A stretch of 64,000 nucleotides of DNA, from assembly GCA_029256085.1 (NCBI GenBank), contig JAQSYP010000001.1, positions 516,497-580,496 on the forward strand, given 5' to 3'. Under the pieces are notes generated by a model, which was not told the origin of the DNA, ran no database searches, and saw only the letters and a program-made list of their open reading frames with translations. Both the position numbers and the translations under genes were made by a program. How positions within the stretch are numbered: position 1 is the stretch's first letter; each line of letters opens with the position of its first letter. Origin of the DNA: Caryophanales bacterium (GTDB lineage: Bacteria; Bacillota; Bacilli; CAJFEE01). Positions 1 to 9,151 of this stretch are shown here, piece by piece.

Positions 1-1
1 C

Positions 2-181
2 CATTTAACAATGCCACAATGCCCTTTATATGAAGAGGTATTAGATACTCAAATGTTTGGGCTCTCTAGAGAAATTGATTTTGCCGTTAGGTTAGAATTA
101 ATTGAGGAGAATTTAGGGAAAGAGTTACTATCTAGTCTAGAGCGTGAACTTTCACTTCTACATGAAAAATACGTAAAGTAA
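2..181 (+). CDS. ylaN: YlaN family protein, C-terminal part (5' end outside window)
   Basis: The window opens inside a reading frame whose 59 visible residues match the C-terminal two thirds of YlaN, including the conserved stretch [20 protein letters not shown] followed by [10 protein letters not shown]. The family is about 90 residues, so roughly 30 are missing upstream. YlaN is a small essential Bacillales protein linked to iron homeostasis through an interaction with the Fur repressor (known from the family, not visible here). It lies just before ftsW, as ylaN does before ylaO/ftsW in B. subtilis. The frame ends in TAA, followed directly by a terminator hairpin. Confidence 0.93.
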   Translation, partial: HLTMPQCPLYEEVLDTQMFGLSREIDFAVRLELIEENLGKELLSSLERELSLLHEKYVK

Positions 182-187
182 CTAAAA

Positions 188-218
188 AACTCAAACTAAA
201 CATAGTTTGAGTTTTCTT
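188..218 (+). terminator. Rho-independent terminator after ylaN
   Basis: AACTCAAACT pairs with AGTTTGAGTT around a 6-nt loop, followed by TTCTTT. It separates ylaN from ftsW. The AT-rich stretch from here to the ftsW start holds no gene I can support and presumably carries the ftsW promoter. Confidence 0.75.
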
Positions 219-385
219 TAGGTAAAATGATTTACATTAATAAATTAAGTATTGTATTTGAAAATTACCGTATATAGTATTCATAAAAATGTTAATATAA
301 GGTATAAATAAAATAAAAAAACATTGAAAAATGATGAAATTTGTAGAAAAATAGTAAATGGTAAGTAAAATAAGGAAGATGATAA

Positions 386-1555
386 ATGATAAAGAAATAT
401 CTACATGCATACAATTATCCATTACTAGCTGCAATTATATTACTATCATTTTTTGGGGTTATAATGGTATATTCTTCAAGCATGGTAGTAGCTGTTTCAC
501 TGTATCAAGGATCAAGTGATTTATTTTTCAAAAGACAACTAATAAGCTTATTCATTGGCTTTGCTGCTTTAATTGTAACTATGAATATTCCATATAAAAT
601 TTATAAAAACGGTTGGGTAATATTTATTATTTTAGCTGGAATATTTGCTTTTCTTTTCATTGTATTACTAGTCGGAAAAGTATCAAACAATGCTCAAAGT
701 TGGCTAAATATTGTTGCTAATAGAGGTTTGCAACCATCTGAGTTCTCAAAGTTGGCAATTATAATTTATCTTTCAGTAGTATTTTCAAAGAAGCAAAAGA
801 CAATTAATAATTTCTTTAAAAGTTTCATTGGACCTATTATTGTCATTGTTTTTACGTTTATATTAGTTTTTTTACAGCCTGACCTAGGAACTGGATTAAT
901 TATTTTAGCCATTTCGGCTGTTTTAATTATGTGTTCTGGGACAAGCTTTAAAAATATATTTGGTTTGATCAGCTTTACCCTTCTTCTATTAATGATTTTA
1001 GTTCCTCTCGCTATACAATTTGGAATAATTACAAGTGAGCAAATATCTCGTTTTAGAGGTGCTTATCAGCCATTTGAATATTTAAAAACAGATGGGTATC
1101 AACTTGTAAACTCATACATTAGTATCGGAATGGGAGGCCTAAATGGGCTAGGTTTAGGGGAAAGTATTCAAAAATATGGATACCTACCAGAACCGCATAC
1201 TGATTTTATTATGGCGATTGTATCTGAGGAATTAGGTATTTATGGAGTTTCGTATGTTTTAATTTTACTACTGGGTATAATAGTAATGGGTTTTAGAACG
1301 GCATTTAAATGTAAGGATGCTTTTGGAAGTCTCCTATCAATAGGTATATCTAGTTTAATTGCTATTCAGGCAATAGTTAATTTAGGTGGATTAGTTGGGT
1401 TACTACCCTTAACCGGGGTCCCTTTACCTCTTGTAAGTTATGGAGGTTCATCACTCCTTATGTTTATGCTTTCGTTAGGAATCTTATTGAATGTTTCACT
1501 CAAAGTAAAGTTAGATGAACTTAAACAGAGTTCTACTAATACGAAAATCGCATAA
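386..1555 (+). CDS. ftsW: FtsW, septal peptidoglycan glycosyltransferase (SEDS family)
   Basis: Polytopic SEDS protein of 389 residues. FtsW polymerises lipid II into septal glycan together with a class B PBP (here PbpB). Visible family signatures include MVYSSS near the N-terminus, QPSEFSKLA, LVFLQPDLGTGLI, YLPEPHTDFIMAI and the C-terminal PLPLVSYGGSSLL. About ten hydrophobic segments can be seen. The ATG has a GGAAG Shine-Dalgarno sequence. It stands alone between a terminator and pycA, as ylaO does in B. subtilis, and is distinct from the paralogue spoVE at 55.4 kb. Position makes FtsW (vegetative division) more likely than RodA or SpoVE. Confidence 0.93.
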   Translation: MIKKYLHAYNYPLLAAIILLSFFGVIMVYSSSMVVAVSLYQGSSDLFFKRQLISLFIGFAALIVTMNIPYKIYKNGWVIFIILAGIFAFLFIVLLVGKVSNNAQSWLNIVANRGLQPSEFSKLAIIIYLSVVFSKKQKTINNFFKSFIGPIIVIVFTFILVFLQPDLGTGLIILAISAVLIMCSGTSFKNIFGLISFTLLLLMILVPLAIQFGIITSEQISRFRGAYQPFEYLKTDGYQLVNSYISIGMGGLNGLGLGESIQKYGYLPEPHTDFIMAIVSEELGIYGVSYVLILLLGIIVMGFRTAFKCKDAFGSLLSIGISSLIAIQAIVNLGGLVGLLPLTGVPLPLVSYGGSSLLMFMLSLGILLNVSLKVKLDELKQSSTNTKIA

Positions 1556-1598
1556 ATAATTTGGGGATTATGCTTTATTATTTTTTTAGGGGGATATT

Positions 1599-4500
1599 AT
1601 GGAAAACAACAGGAAAATTAAGAAGGTTTTAGTTGCTAACCGTGGAGAAATCGCTATAAGAGTATTTAGAGGTTGTACTGAATTAAATATTAGAACAGTT
1701 GCAATTTACTCTAAAGAAGATGCTGGATCTCTACATAGATTTAAAGCTGATGAAGCTTATCTTGTTGGTGAAGGTAAGAAACCTATCGAGGCATATTTGG
1801 ATATTGATGGCATTATCGAAATTGCTAAGGAACACGATGTAGATGCAATACATCCAGGATATGGATTCCTCTCTGAAAATATTCACTTTGCTAGGAAGTG
1901 TGAAGAAGAAGGCATCATTTTTATCGGACCAAACAGCAAACACCTAGATATGTTTGGTGATAAAGTCAAGGCACGTACTCAAGCTGTATTAGCTAATATC
2001 CCTGTTATTCCAGGTAGCGATGGTCCAGTTGAGACGTTAGAAGATGTTAGAGCTTTTGGTAATTCAAATGGTTACCCAATTATAATCAAAGCCTCATTAG
2101 GTGGCGGCGGTAGAGGTATGCGAGTAGTAAACAATGAAGAAGAGCTTGCTTCTGCATACGAAAGAGCTAAATCCGAAGCAAAAGCTGCATTCGGTAGCGA
2201 TGAAGTTTATGTCGAAAAGCTTATTGTGAAGCCTAAGCATATTGAAGTACAAATTTTTGGCGACAAGAGTGGAAACATAGTACACCTCTGGGAAAGAGAC
2301 TGTTCTATTCAAAGACGCCATCAAAAAGTAGTAGAGATTGCGCCATCAGTTTCATTAACTGAAAAAATGAGAAGTGATATTTGCGATGCAGCAGTTAAGT
2401 TAATGGAAAATGTTAGCTATATTAATGCTGGTACTGTTGAATTCTTAGTTTCTGGAGATGATTTTTACTTTATTGAAGTAAACCCAAGAATTCAAGTTGA
2501 ACATACAATTACAGAAATGGTAGTAGGTATCGATATTGTACAAACTCAGATCTTAGTAGCAGAAGGATATAACCTTCATAGCAAAGAGATCGGTATACCA
2601 CTGCAAGAAGACATTATTACACACGGATATGCTATTCAATCACGTGTAACTACTGAGGATCCTTTAAATGGATTTATGCCTGATGCAGGTAAAATTCAAG
2701 CTTACAGATCTTCTGGTGGATTTGGTGTGCGTTTAGATGCAGCAAATGCTTTCCAAGGTGCTGTAATAACTCCATATTATGATTCTTTATTAGTAAAAGT
2801 TTCTACGTGGGGTTTAACATTTGAACAAGCATCTAGAAAAATGGTTCGTAATTTAAAAGAATTCCGTATCCGCGGTATCAAAACAAATATTCCTTTCTTA
2901 GGGAACGTTGTTAAGCATCCTAACTTCATAAATGGTGAATATGATACTTCATTTATTGATACGACGCCTGAATTATTCGATTTTCCTGTTCAAAAAGACC
3001 GTGGAACTAAAATGCTTACGTATATTGGTACTGTAACTGTAAATGGTTTCCCAGGAATTGTAAAAGGTGCTAAACCTGCTTTTGACAAGCCAAGGGTTCC
3101 ACATGTAGATACTCATGAACCTATACCTTATGGAACTAAGCAAATTTTAGACGAACAAGGTGTTGAAGGTCTTGTAAAGTGGGTTAGAGAGCAGAAAGAA
3201 GTATTATTAACTGATACTACTTTCAGAGATGCTCACCAATCTTTACTAGCTACTCGTGTAAGAACACACGATTTATTATCAATTGCAGATCCAACGGCTA
3301 GAATGCTTCCTCAACTATTTTCAATGGAGATGTGGGGAGGAGCAACGTTTGATGTAGCCTATAGATTCTTAAGTGAAGATCCATGGCAGCGTTTAGATAA
3401 ATTAAGAAAAGATATACCAAATGTACTTTTCCAAATGTTATTACGTGCTTCAAATGCAGTTGGTTATAAGAATTATCCAGATAATGTTATTAGAGAGTTT
3501 GTTAAGCAATCTGCTGATCATGGAATCGATGTGTTCCGAATTTTTGATAGCTTAAACTGGGTTGAAAATATGAAAGTGGCAATTGAAGCTGTTCAAGAAA
3601 GTGGAAAAATTGCTGAAGCAACAATCTGTTATACAGGTGATATATACGACATATCTCGTTCTAAATATAATTTAAAATATTACACGAATATGGCTAAGGA
3701 ACTTGAAGCTTCTGGAGCTCATATGCTTGCAATTAAAGACATGGCTGGTTTATTAAAGCCTACTGCTGCTTATGAGTTAGTGAGCGCTTTAAAAGATGCT
3801 GTTCAAATTCCAATTCATCTTCATACTCATGATACTAGTGGGAATGGTATTTTATCTTATACAAAAGCTATTGATGCAGGTGTTGACATTGTTGACGTTG
3901 CTGTTTCAACTATGTCAGGATTAACTTCTCAACCAAGTGCAAATACATTGTACTATGCTTTAGAAGGTTCTAAGAGAGTTCCAAATATTAATATTAATAA
4001 CCTTGAAAAATTAAGTTACTACTGGGAAGATGTGCGTAAATACTATGCTCCATTCGAAAGTGGAATGGTTTCTCCTCATACTGAAATTTATCAACATGAA
4101 ATGCCAGGAGGACAATACAGTAACCTTCAGCAACAAGCTAAGGGTGTTGGACTTGGAGATCGTTGGGAAGAAGTAGTTGATATGTATGCTCGTGTTAACT
4201 TAATGTTTGGGGATATTGTTAAAGTAACACCTTCATCTAAAGTAGTTGGTGATATGGCACTATTTATGGTGCAGAATGATTTAGATGAGAAGTTAGTTAT
4301 TGAAAAAGGAATGACAATTGATTTCCCTGATAGTGTTATTGAGATGTTCGAAGGCTATTTAGGTCAACCGACTGGTGGTTTCCCAGAGGAACTGCAAAAG
4401 GTAATACTTAAAGGAAAAACCCCGATTACTGTTAGACCTGGAGAATTATTAGAGCCGGTTAATTATGATGCAGTTAAGGGACAACTTCAAGAAGAGTTAA

Positions 4501-5048
4501 AGAGACAAGTTACTGATATTGAGGCAATTTCATACTCATTGTATCCAAAGGTATTCATGGATTATGAAAAGAAGGCTGCAATGTTTGGTGATTTATCTAA
4601 ATTAGACACGGCGACTTTCTTCTATGGAATGAAAATTGGTGAAGAAATAGAAATAGAAATAGAAAAAGGTAAGACCTTAATTGTTAAATTAATTGCAATT
4701 AGTGAACCACTAGTTGATGGGACAAGAGTAATTTACTTCGAAATGAATGGACAACCGCGTACAGCAGTTGTTAAAGACGAGAACGTAAAATCGACTGTTG
4801 CTTCTAGAATTAAGGCTGACTCATCTAACCAATCGCATATTGGAGCAACTATGCCAGGTACTGTTCTAAAAGTATTAGTTAACAAAGGCGATAAGGTAAA
4901 ACGTGGTGATCACTTAATGATTACTGAAGCTATGAAAATGGAAACTACAGTTCAAGCACCATTTGATGGTGAAATTGGAAATGTCCATGTTAAGAATTCT
5001 GATACTATTCAACCTGGTGATTTATTAGTAGAATTAAACAAAATTTAA
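1599..5048 (+). CDS. pycA: Pyruvate carboxylase
   Basis: Biotin-dependent enzyme carboxylating pyruvate to oxaloacetate, the main anaplerotic step in Bacillus. Full-length single-chain form, 1149 residues: biotin carboxylase domain (about 1-460; ATP-grasp Gly-rich loop in KASLGGGGRGMRVV, ERDCSIQRRHQK, EVNPRIQVEHT), carboxyltransferase TIM barrel (about 530-830; LLTDTTFRDAHQSLLATR, conserved metal-site segment HLHTHDTSGNG), and C-terminal biotinyl domain with EAMKMET, biotinyl lysine about residue 1113. ATG preceded by AGGGGG. Same position as in B. subtilis, downstream of ftsW and upstream of the cta genes. No defects seen. Confidence 0.98.
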   Translation: MENNRKIKKVLVANRGEIAIRVFRGCTELNIRTVAIYSKEDAGSLHRFKADEAYLVGEGKKPIEAYLDIDGIIEIAKEHDVDAIHPGYGFLSENIHFARKCEEEGIIFIGPNSKHLDMFGDKVKARTQAVLANIPVIPGSDGPVETLEDVRAFGNSNGYPIIIKASLGGGGRGMRVVNNEEELASAYERAKSEAKAAFGSDEVYVEKLIVKPKHIEVQIFGDKSGNIVHLWERDCSIQRRHQKVVEIAPSVSLTEKMRSDICDAAVKLMENVSYINAGTVEFLVSGDDFYFIEVNPRIQVEHTITEMVVGIDIVQTQILVAEGYNLHSKEIGIPLQEDIITHGYAIQSRVTTEDPLNGFMPDAGKIQAYRSSGGFGVRLDAANAFQGAVITPYYDSLLVKVSTWGLTFEQASRKMVRNLKEFRIRGIKTNIPFLGNVVKHPNFINGEYDTSFIDTTPELFDFPVQKDRGTKMLTYIGTVTVNGFPGIVKGAKPAFDKPRVPHVDTHEPIPYGTKQILDEQGVEGLVKWVREQKEVLLTDTTFRDAHQSLLATRVRTHDLLSIADPTARMLPQLFSMEMWGGATFDVAYRFLSEDPWQRLDKLRKDIPNVLFQMLLRASNAVGYKNYPDNVIREFVKQSADHGIDVFRIFDSLNWVENMKVAIEAVQESGKIAEATICYTGDIYDISRSKYNLKYYTNMAKELEASGAHMLAIKDMAGLLKPTAAYELVSALKDAVQIPIHLHTHDTSGNGILSYTKAIDAGVDIVDVAVSTMSGLTSQPSANTLYYALEGSKRVPNININNLEKLSYYWEDVRKYYAPFESGMVSPHTEIYQHEMPGGQYSNLQQQAKGVGLGDRWEEVVDMYARVNLMFGDIVKVTPSSKVVGDMALFMVQNDLDEKLVIEKGMTIDFPDSVIEMFEGYLGQPTGGFPEELQKVILKGKTPITVRPGELLEPVNYDAVKGQLQEELKRQVTDIEAISYSLYPKVFMDYEKKAAMFGDLSKLDTATFFYGMKIGEEIEIEIEKGKTLIVKLIAISEPLVDGTRVIYFEMNGQPRTAVVKDENVKSTVASRIKADSSNQSHIGATMPGTVLKVLVNKGDKVKRGDHLMITEAMKMETTVQAPFDGEIGNVHVKNSDTIQPGDLLVELNKI

Positions 5049-5061
5049 TAAATAAAGTTTA

Positions 5062-5092
5062 AAAGAGAAGGTGTATACCTTCTCTTTTTTTT
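5062..5092 (+). terminator. Terminator 1 after pycA
   Basis: AGAGAAGGT pairs with ACCTTCTCT around a 4-nt loop, followed by a run of T. It lies about 15 nt after the pycA stop and is a strong intrinsic terminator. Confidence 0.9.
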
Positions 5093-5095
5093 CAT

Positions 5096-5125
5096 CTAGC
5101 GTGTAACTATCACGCTAGTTTTTTT
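5096..5125 (+). terminator. Terminator 2 after pycA (tandem)
   Basis: CTAGCGTG pairs with CACGCTAG around a 7-nt loop, followed by TTTTTTT. It comes directly after the first terminator, so pycA is followed by two tandem terminators, and then by repeat A1 whose last hairpin is also terminator-like. Confidence 0.85.
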
Positions 5126-5135
5126 GGCTATAACC

Positions 5136-5237
5136 GGAAAGTATAAACTTCTGCGTAGTTCATACTTTCCTAACGCATAAGTGCAACTACGGCTCTGCCG
5201 TCGCCCTTAAGGCTCGGCAATCGCCGAGTTTTCTTTT
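5136..5237 (+). repeat. Family A structured intergenic repeat, copy 1
   Basis: About 102 bp, nearly identical to positions 56565-56665. Three hairpins can be drawn: an outer one from GGAAAGTAT with ATACTTTCC, a middle one nested around ACGGC-TCT-GCCGT and closed by GCCCTTA, and a last one CTCGGC-AATC-GCCGAG followed by TTTTC. In this copy the middle stem has TAAGTGC against GCCCTTA, a mismatch that copy 2 (TAAGGGC) does not have. It occupies the place between pycA and ctaB where ctaA lies in B. subtilis. No coding capacity. Confidence 0.85.
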
Positions 5238-5329
5238 TATTAATTATTATTAATTTTAAGAAATCAAATTAATAAAAAAAGGACTTTGTACATAGTTTGT
5301 TATATACACACCATGTTTTGGGAGGGGAA

Positions 5330-6238
5330 ATGTTGAACGTAACTAATAATCCAGAATTAGTCTTAGAACCTAAAGTAAACATCTTAACTTATTTAAAAGG
5401 AGTATTTAAGGCAGGAATTGTTTTATCAAATTTACTTACATGTTTAACGGGTTTTACTATTGGAATAATGTCTACAGGGGAACAACATGTATTTAATCTT
5501 TACTTAATTTCCAACCTTTGCTTTGGGTTAATCTTTATTATTGCAGGATCATGTGCTTGGAATACAATTTTAGAACATGATATTGATGGTGTTATGACAA
5601 GAACAAGAAATAGACCAACTGTAACAATGCCACAGCATAACAAGACCATAAGGATAATCGCAAATTTACTTATTATTTTTGGATCCTCAATTTTATTACT
5701 TATAAATTTTTATGTTGTTTTGCTAGGTATAGTTGGCATTTTTATCTACATATATCTATATACAGTTGTATTAAAAAGAACATCTCACTATCATACAATT
5801 GTTGGGAGTTTGTCTGGAATAATTCCCTTATTAATGGGCTATACAACTGTTTCACAAACAGTTTCAAGTCAAATTGTTTTATTCACTGTTTTTTTATTCA
5901 TTTGGCAGATTCCACATTTTTATGCTCTAGCAATATATAGACATAATGATTATGCGCTTGCTGGAATACCAACCGTGGTCTCAAAATATGGAATTAAAAA
6001 AACCTTAATGACGTGCAGAAGACTAATACTTTTATTAGTGTTAATTTCATTTAAGTTGTACTTAATCGGTTATACATTCTCATTATTAACTAGTTTTTTA
6101 GGTATATATTGGCTTTACACTGTTTCACAAAAAGTAATAATAAATAACAGTACACAACTTGCGAGAAAAAGTTTTGGAATCTCGATCGTTGTATTAGTGA
6201 TAGCGTGTTTAACAATCTTTATTGAAATCATATTTTAA
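5330..6238 (+). CDS. ctaB: Protoheme IX farnesyltransferase (heme O synthase)
   Basis: UbiA-family membrane prenyltransferase that adds farnesyl to heme B to make heme O, precursor of heme A for caa3 oxidase. About 302 residues with roughly nine membrane segments. Family landmarks: IIAGSCAWN, the Asp-rich loop NTILEHDID followed by RNRPTV, VVGSLSGIIP and FIWQIPHFYALAI. The first acid of the usual N-x-x-x-D-x-D-x-D pattern is Glu here. I chose the ATG after GGGAGGGG; a TTG at 5297 is in frame but has no ribosome site, and a TTG at 5333 is a possible alternative. It opens the cta operon, but ctaA is missing beside it. Confidence 0.93.
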   Translation: MLNVTNNPELVLEPKVNILTYLKGVFKAGIVLSNLLTCLTGFTIGIMSTGEQHVFNLYLISNLCFGLIFIIAGSCAWNTILEHDIDGVMTRTRNRPTVTMPQHNKTIRIIANLLIIFGSSILLLINFYVVLLGIVGIFIYIYLYTVVLKRTSHYHTIVGSLSGIIPLLMGYTTVSQTVSSQIVLFTVFLFIWQIPHFYALAIYRHNDYALAGIPTVVSKYGIKKTLMTCRRLILLLVLISFKLYLIGYTFSLLTSFLGIYWLYTVSQKVIINNSTQLARKSFGISIVVLVIACLTIFIEIIF

Positions 6239-6265
6239 AATGTAATATGCGAGAGGAGTGTTTTC

Positions 6266-7276
6266 ATGAAAAAGATAAAATACTTTATTTTTACAGTCTT
6301 TTTATTTTTAGTAGGCTGTGGAAATGAAGCAAGATCAACACTTAATCCTCAAGGCGAGGTAGGAAAACTCCAGCTCCAATTAATGAAAATCAGCACTTGG
6401 ATAATGGTGTTTGTAATTGTGGTTGTGTTAGTACTTTTCATAATTATATTACTCAAGTTTATAGAAAAAAAGGATAATAAAGATTTTATTCCTGAGCAGG
6501 TAGAAGGGAATAGAAAACTTGAAATAATTTGGACTATTGTACCAATACTCTTAATATTAATTTTGGCAATTCCAACAGTTTACTACACTTTTAAACTAGC
6601 AGTTACAGATACAGAGGTAGTTAACAAATCTAAGTATCTAGTAAATGTTAATGCAAGGCTATTCTGGTGGGAATTTGAATATGTTAATGAAGAATTTATA
6701 ACATCGCAGGAACTAGTAATACCAGTTGGAAAAAAGGTTTACTTTCAACTAAAGGGACATGATGTAAAACATTCGTTCTGGATACCGTCATTGGGTGGAA
6801 AACAAGATACAAATGTAGAAAGAACAAACAGAATGTATTTAATTGCAGATAAACCAGGTGTATATAATGGCTACTGTGCAGAATTTTGTGGCGCTTCTCA
6901 TGCATTAATGCAGTTTACAGTAAAAGCATTACCATTAGACGAATATGAACAATGGGTTAAGAATATGAAGACAAAAGAAAAGGTATCAACAAATTTAAAC
7001 GGCGAGGAAATATTTAATAGTAAATGTAGTGGATGTCACTCAACAGATCCACTTGACCCTAGACCACTAAAGGCTAGAATAGCACCAAATTTAGGGAATT
7101 TTGCAGATCGACCACTAGTTACAGGTATTTTAAAAAATAGTAACCAAAATATAAAGGAATGGCTAAATGACCCTGAAAAATATAAACCTGGGAATAAAAT
7201 GACTAATACTTATGGTGAACTGACAGAAGAAGAGACAAATAAACTAATAGAATACTTGAATTCATTAACTAGATAG
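6266..7276 (+). CDS. ctaC: Cytochrome caa3 oxidase subunit II (with cytochrome c domain)
   Basis: Lipoprotein subunit that receives electrons through its own heme c and a CuA centre. In order: signal peptide with lipobox FLVGC (Cys about residue 18), two membrane helices (about 40-65 and 85-105), CuA cupredoxin domain with GHDVKHSFWIP and GYCAEFCGASHALM (two Cys, His, Met ligands), then a C-terminal cytochrome c domain with heme motif CSGCH and a likely Met ligand in the GNKMTNTYG region. The length of 336 fits a caa3 subunit II. Second gene of the operon, with a GAGGAG ribosome site. Confidence 0.97.
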   Translation: MKKIKYFIFTVFLFLVGCGNEARSTLNPQGEVGKLQLQLMKISTWIMVFVIVVVLVLFIIILLKFIEKKDNKDFIPEQVEGNRKLEIIWTIVPILLILILAIPTVYYTFKLAVTDTEVVNKSKYLVNVNARLFWWEFEYVNEEFITSQELVIPVGKKVYFQLKGHDVKHSFWIPSLGGKQDTNVERTNRMYLIADKPGVYNGYCAEFCGASHALMQFTVKALPLDEYEQWVKNMKTKEKVSTNLNGEEIFNSKCSGCHSTDPLDPRPLKARIAPNLGNFADRPLVTGILKNSNQNIKEWLNDPEKYKPGNKMTNTYGELTEEETNKLIEYLNSLTR

Positions 7277-7294
7277 GAAAGGGGTGCTTTATTA

Positions 7295-9151
7295 ATGCAA
7301 CTTGCTCGTAAGCAAAGTTTATTTAAAACTATATTAGAGTATTTCGTAACTGTTGATCATAAAAAAATTGGGTTACTTTACTTATTCTCCGGCCTCTTTT
7401 TTCTAGTATGCGGTACAGTTTTAGCTCTTTTAATGCGAATTCAACTTGCGGTTCCAGAAAATGATTTTCTATCAGGGCAAACATATAACGAAGTAATGAC
7501 AATGCATGGTACAACGATGATTTTCTTTGCCGCAACTCCATTAATTTTCGGGTTAATGAATTACATAGTGCCACTTCAAATTGGAGCGAGGGATGTTGCT
7601 TTTCCATTTATAAATGCATTAGGATTTTGGTTTTTCTTATTTGGTGGGATTTTTCTTTATTCAAGTTTTCTCTTTGGAGAAGTTCCAGATGCAGGTTGGA
7701 CTGCGTATGCTTCTTTAGCCGTTGTATCTAAAGGACATGGGGTAGATTTTTATTTGCTTGCACTACAATTGTCAGGTGCCGGAACAATAATGTCAGGCAT
7801 TAACTTTTTAGTTACTATCGTCAATATGCGAGCTCCTGGCATGTCATATATGAGGTTACCATTATTTACTTGGACTTCTTTTATTACATCAGCCTTAATT
7901 ATTTTCGCTTTTCCTGCATTTACTATTGGATTAATCCTACTATTGTTCTCAAGATTATTTGGCGCTCAATATTTTAATGTAGCCATTGGTGGTAATACAG
8001 TTATATATGAACACCTATTCTGGATTTTTGGTCATCCAGAAGTGTATATTCTTGTTCTACCAATTTTTGGAGTGTTTTCGGAAATTTTTTCTACTTTTTC
8101 AAAGAAGAGGCTCTTCGGATACAATTCAATGGTTTTTGCTGTAATTCTGATTGGTTTCTTAGGATTTATGGTGTGGGCACATCATATGTTTACTGTAGGT
8201 CTCGGTCCTTTTGCTAATGCGATATTTGCAATTGCAACAATGGCTATAGCAGTACCAACAGGTATTAAGATATTCAATTGGCTATTGACACTTTGGGGAG
8301 GTAGTATCAGGCTTACTACCCCGATGTTATATGGACTCGGATTCATACCTTCATTTATTATTGGGGGAGTTACAGGGGTAATGACTGCATCTGCAGCCGC
8401 AGATTATCAATTCCATGATTCATATTTCGTTGTAGCTCATTTTCATTATGTAATAGTAGGTGGAATAGTATTTGGAATTTTAGGTGGTCTACACTATTGG
8501 TGGCCAAAGATGTTTGGTTATATGTTAAATGAAACTTTAGGGAAAATTTCATTTGCAGTGCTATTTGTAGGATTCCATACTACGTTTTTTGTACTACATT
8601 TTGTAGGTTTAATGGGTATGCCAAGACGATACTTTACTTATTTAAAAGACCAAGATTTCGGTGATTTAAATTATATTAGTACAATTGGTAGCTATATACT
8701 CGTTCTCGGATTAGTTTTAATTGTGTTTAACTATATTTATTCGACTGTTATAAGAGAAAAAGCTGTTAATGATCCTTGGAATGGTAGAACATTAGAGTGG
8801 TCAATTCCATCACCACCACCAATGTATAACTTCAAACAAGTTCCACAAGTTAACAGTTTAGATGCATTTTGGTATGAGAAAATGAAAGGGAATAGTAATA
8901 TGAGTAGCCCAGATGAATTAAGTGATATTCATATGCCATCAAATTCAAGCTTACCGTTTTTCATGGCTCTTGGCTTTTTCATTGCATCATATGGATTAAT
9001 GTTCCTGGATAAAGGTAGTAATAACATAGCTTTCATAACTTTAGTTATCGGTGGAATAATTGCCTTTGGTTCCATGGTGCTGAGATCAACAATTGAAGAC
9101 AAAGGGTACTATATTACGAAAAAACAGCTGAGTGAGGAGGATCCTAAATGA
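7295..9151 (+). CDS. ctaD: Cytochrome caa3 oxidase subunit I
   Basis: Catalytic heme-copper oxidase subunit, 618 residues with at least twelve membrane helices, binding heme a, heme a3 and CuB and reducing O2 to water while pumping protons. Visible ligand and channel motifs: TMHGTTMIF near residue 70, FGHPEVYILVLPIFG (CuB His and the cross-linked Tyr), WAHHMFTVG (two CuB His) and SYFVVAHFHYVIVGG (heme His). The stop overlaps the ctaE start by four bases, indicating translational coupling. Confidence 0.98.
   Translation: MQLARKQSLFKTILEYFVTVDHKKIGLLYLFSGLFFLVCGTVLALLMRIQLAVPENDFLSGQTYNEVMTMHGTTMIFFAATPLIFGLMNYIVPLQIGARDVAFPFINALGFWFFLFGGIFLYSSFLFGEVPDAGWTAYASLAVVSKGHGVDFYLLALQLSGAGTIMSGINFLVTIVNMRAPGMSYMRLPLFTWTSFITSALIIFAFPAFTIGLILLLFSRLFGAQYFNVAIGGNTVIYEHLFWIFGHPEVYILVLPIFGVFSEIFSTFSKKRLFGYNSMVFAVILIGFLGFMVWAHHMFTVGLGPFANAIFAIATMAIAVPTGIKIFNWLLTLWGGSIRLTTPMLYGLGFIPSFIIGGVTGVMTASAAADYQFHDSYFVVAHFHYVIVGGIVFGILGGLHYWWPKMFGYMLNETLGKISFAVLFVGFHTTFFVLHFVGLMGMPRRYFTYLKDQDFGDLNYISTIGSYILVLGLVLIVFNYIYSTVIREKAVNDPWNGRTLEWSIPSPPPMYNFKQVPQVNSLDAFWYEKMKGNSNMSSPDELSDIHMPSNSSLPFFMALGFFIASYGLMFLDKGSNNIAFITLVIGGIIAFGSMVLRSTIEDKGYYITKKQLSEEDPK

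Noticed and set aside
237..434. Minus-strand hydrophobic frame of 65 codons before ftsW
   Set aside because: AT-rich intergenic DNA gives such frames by chance; it overlaps the ftsW start and has no ribosome site.
386..1555. Calling the first SEDS gene RodA or SpoVE
   Set aside because: Its place between ylaN and pycA is that of ftsW (ylaO); SpoVE is accounted for by the gene between murD and murG. Sequence alone does not separate them fully.
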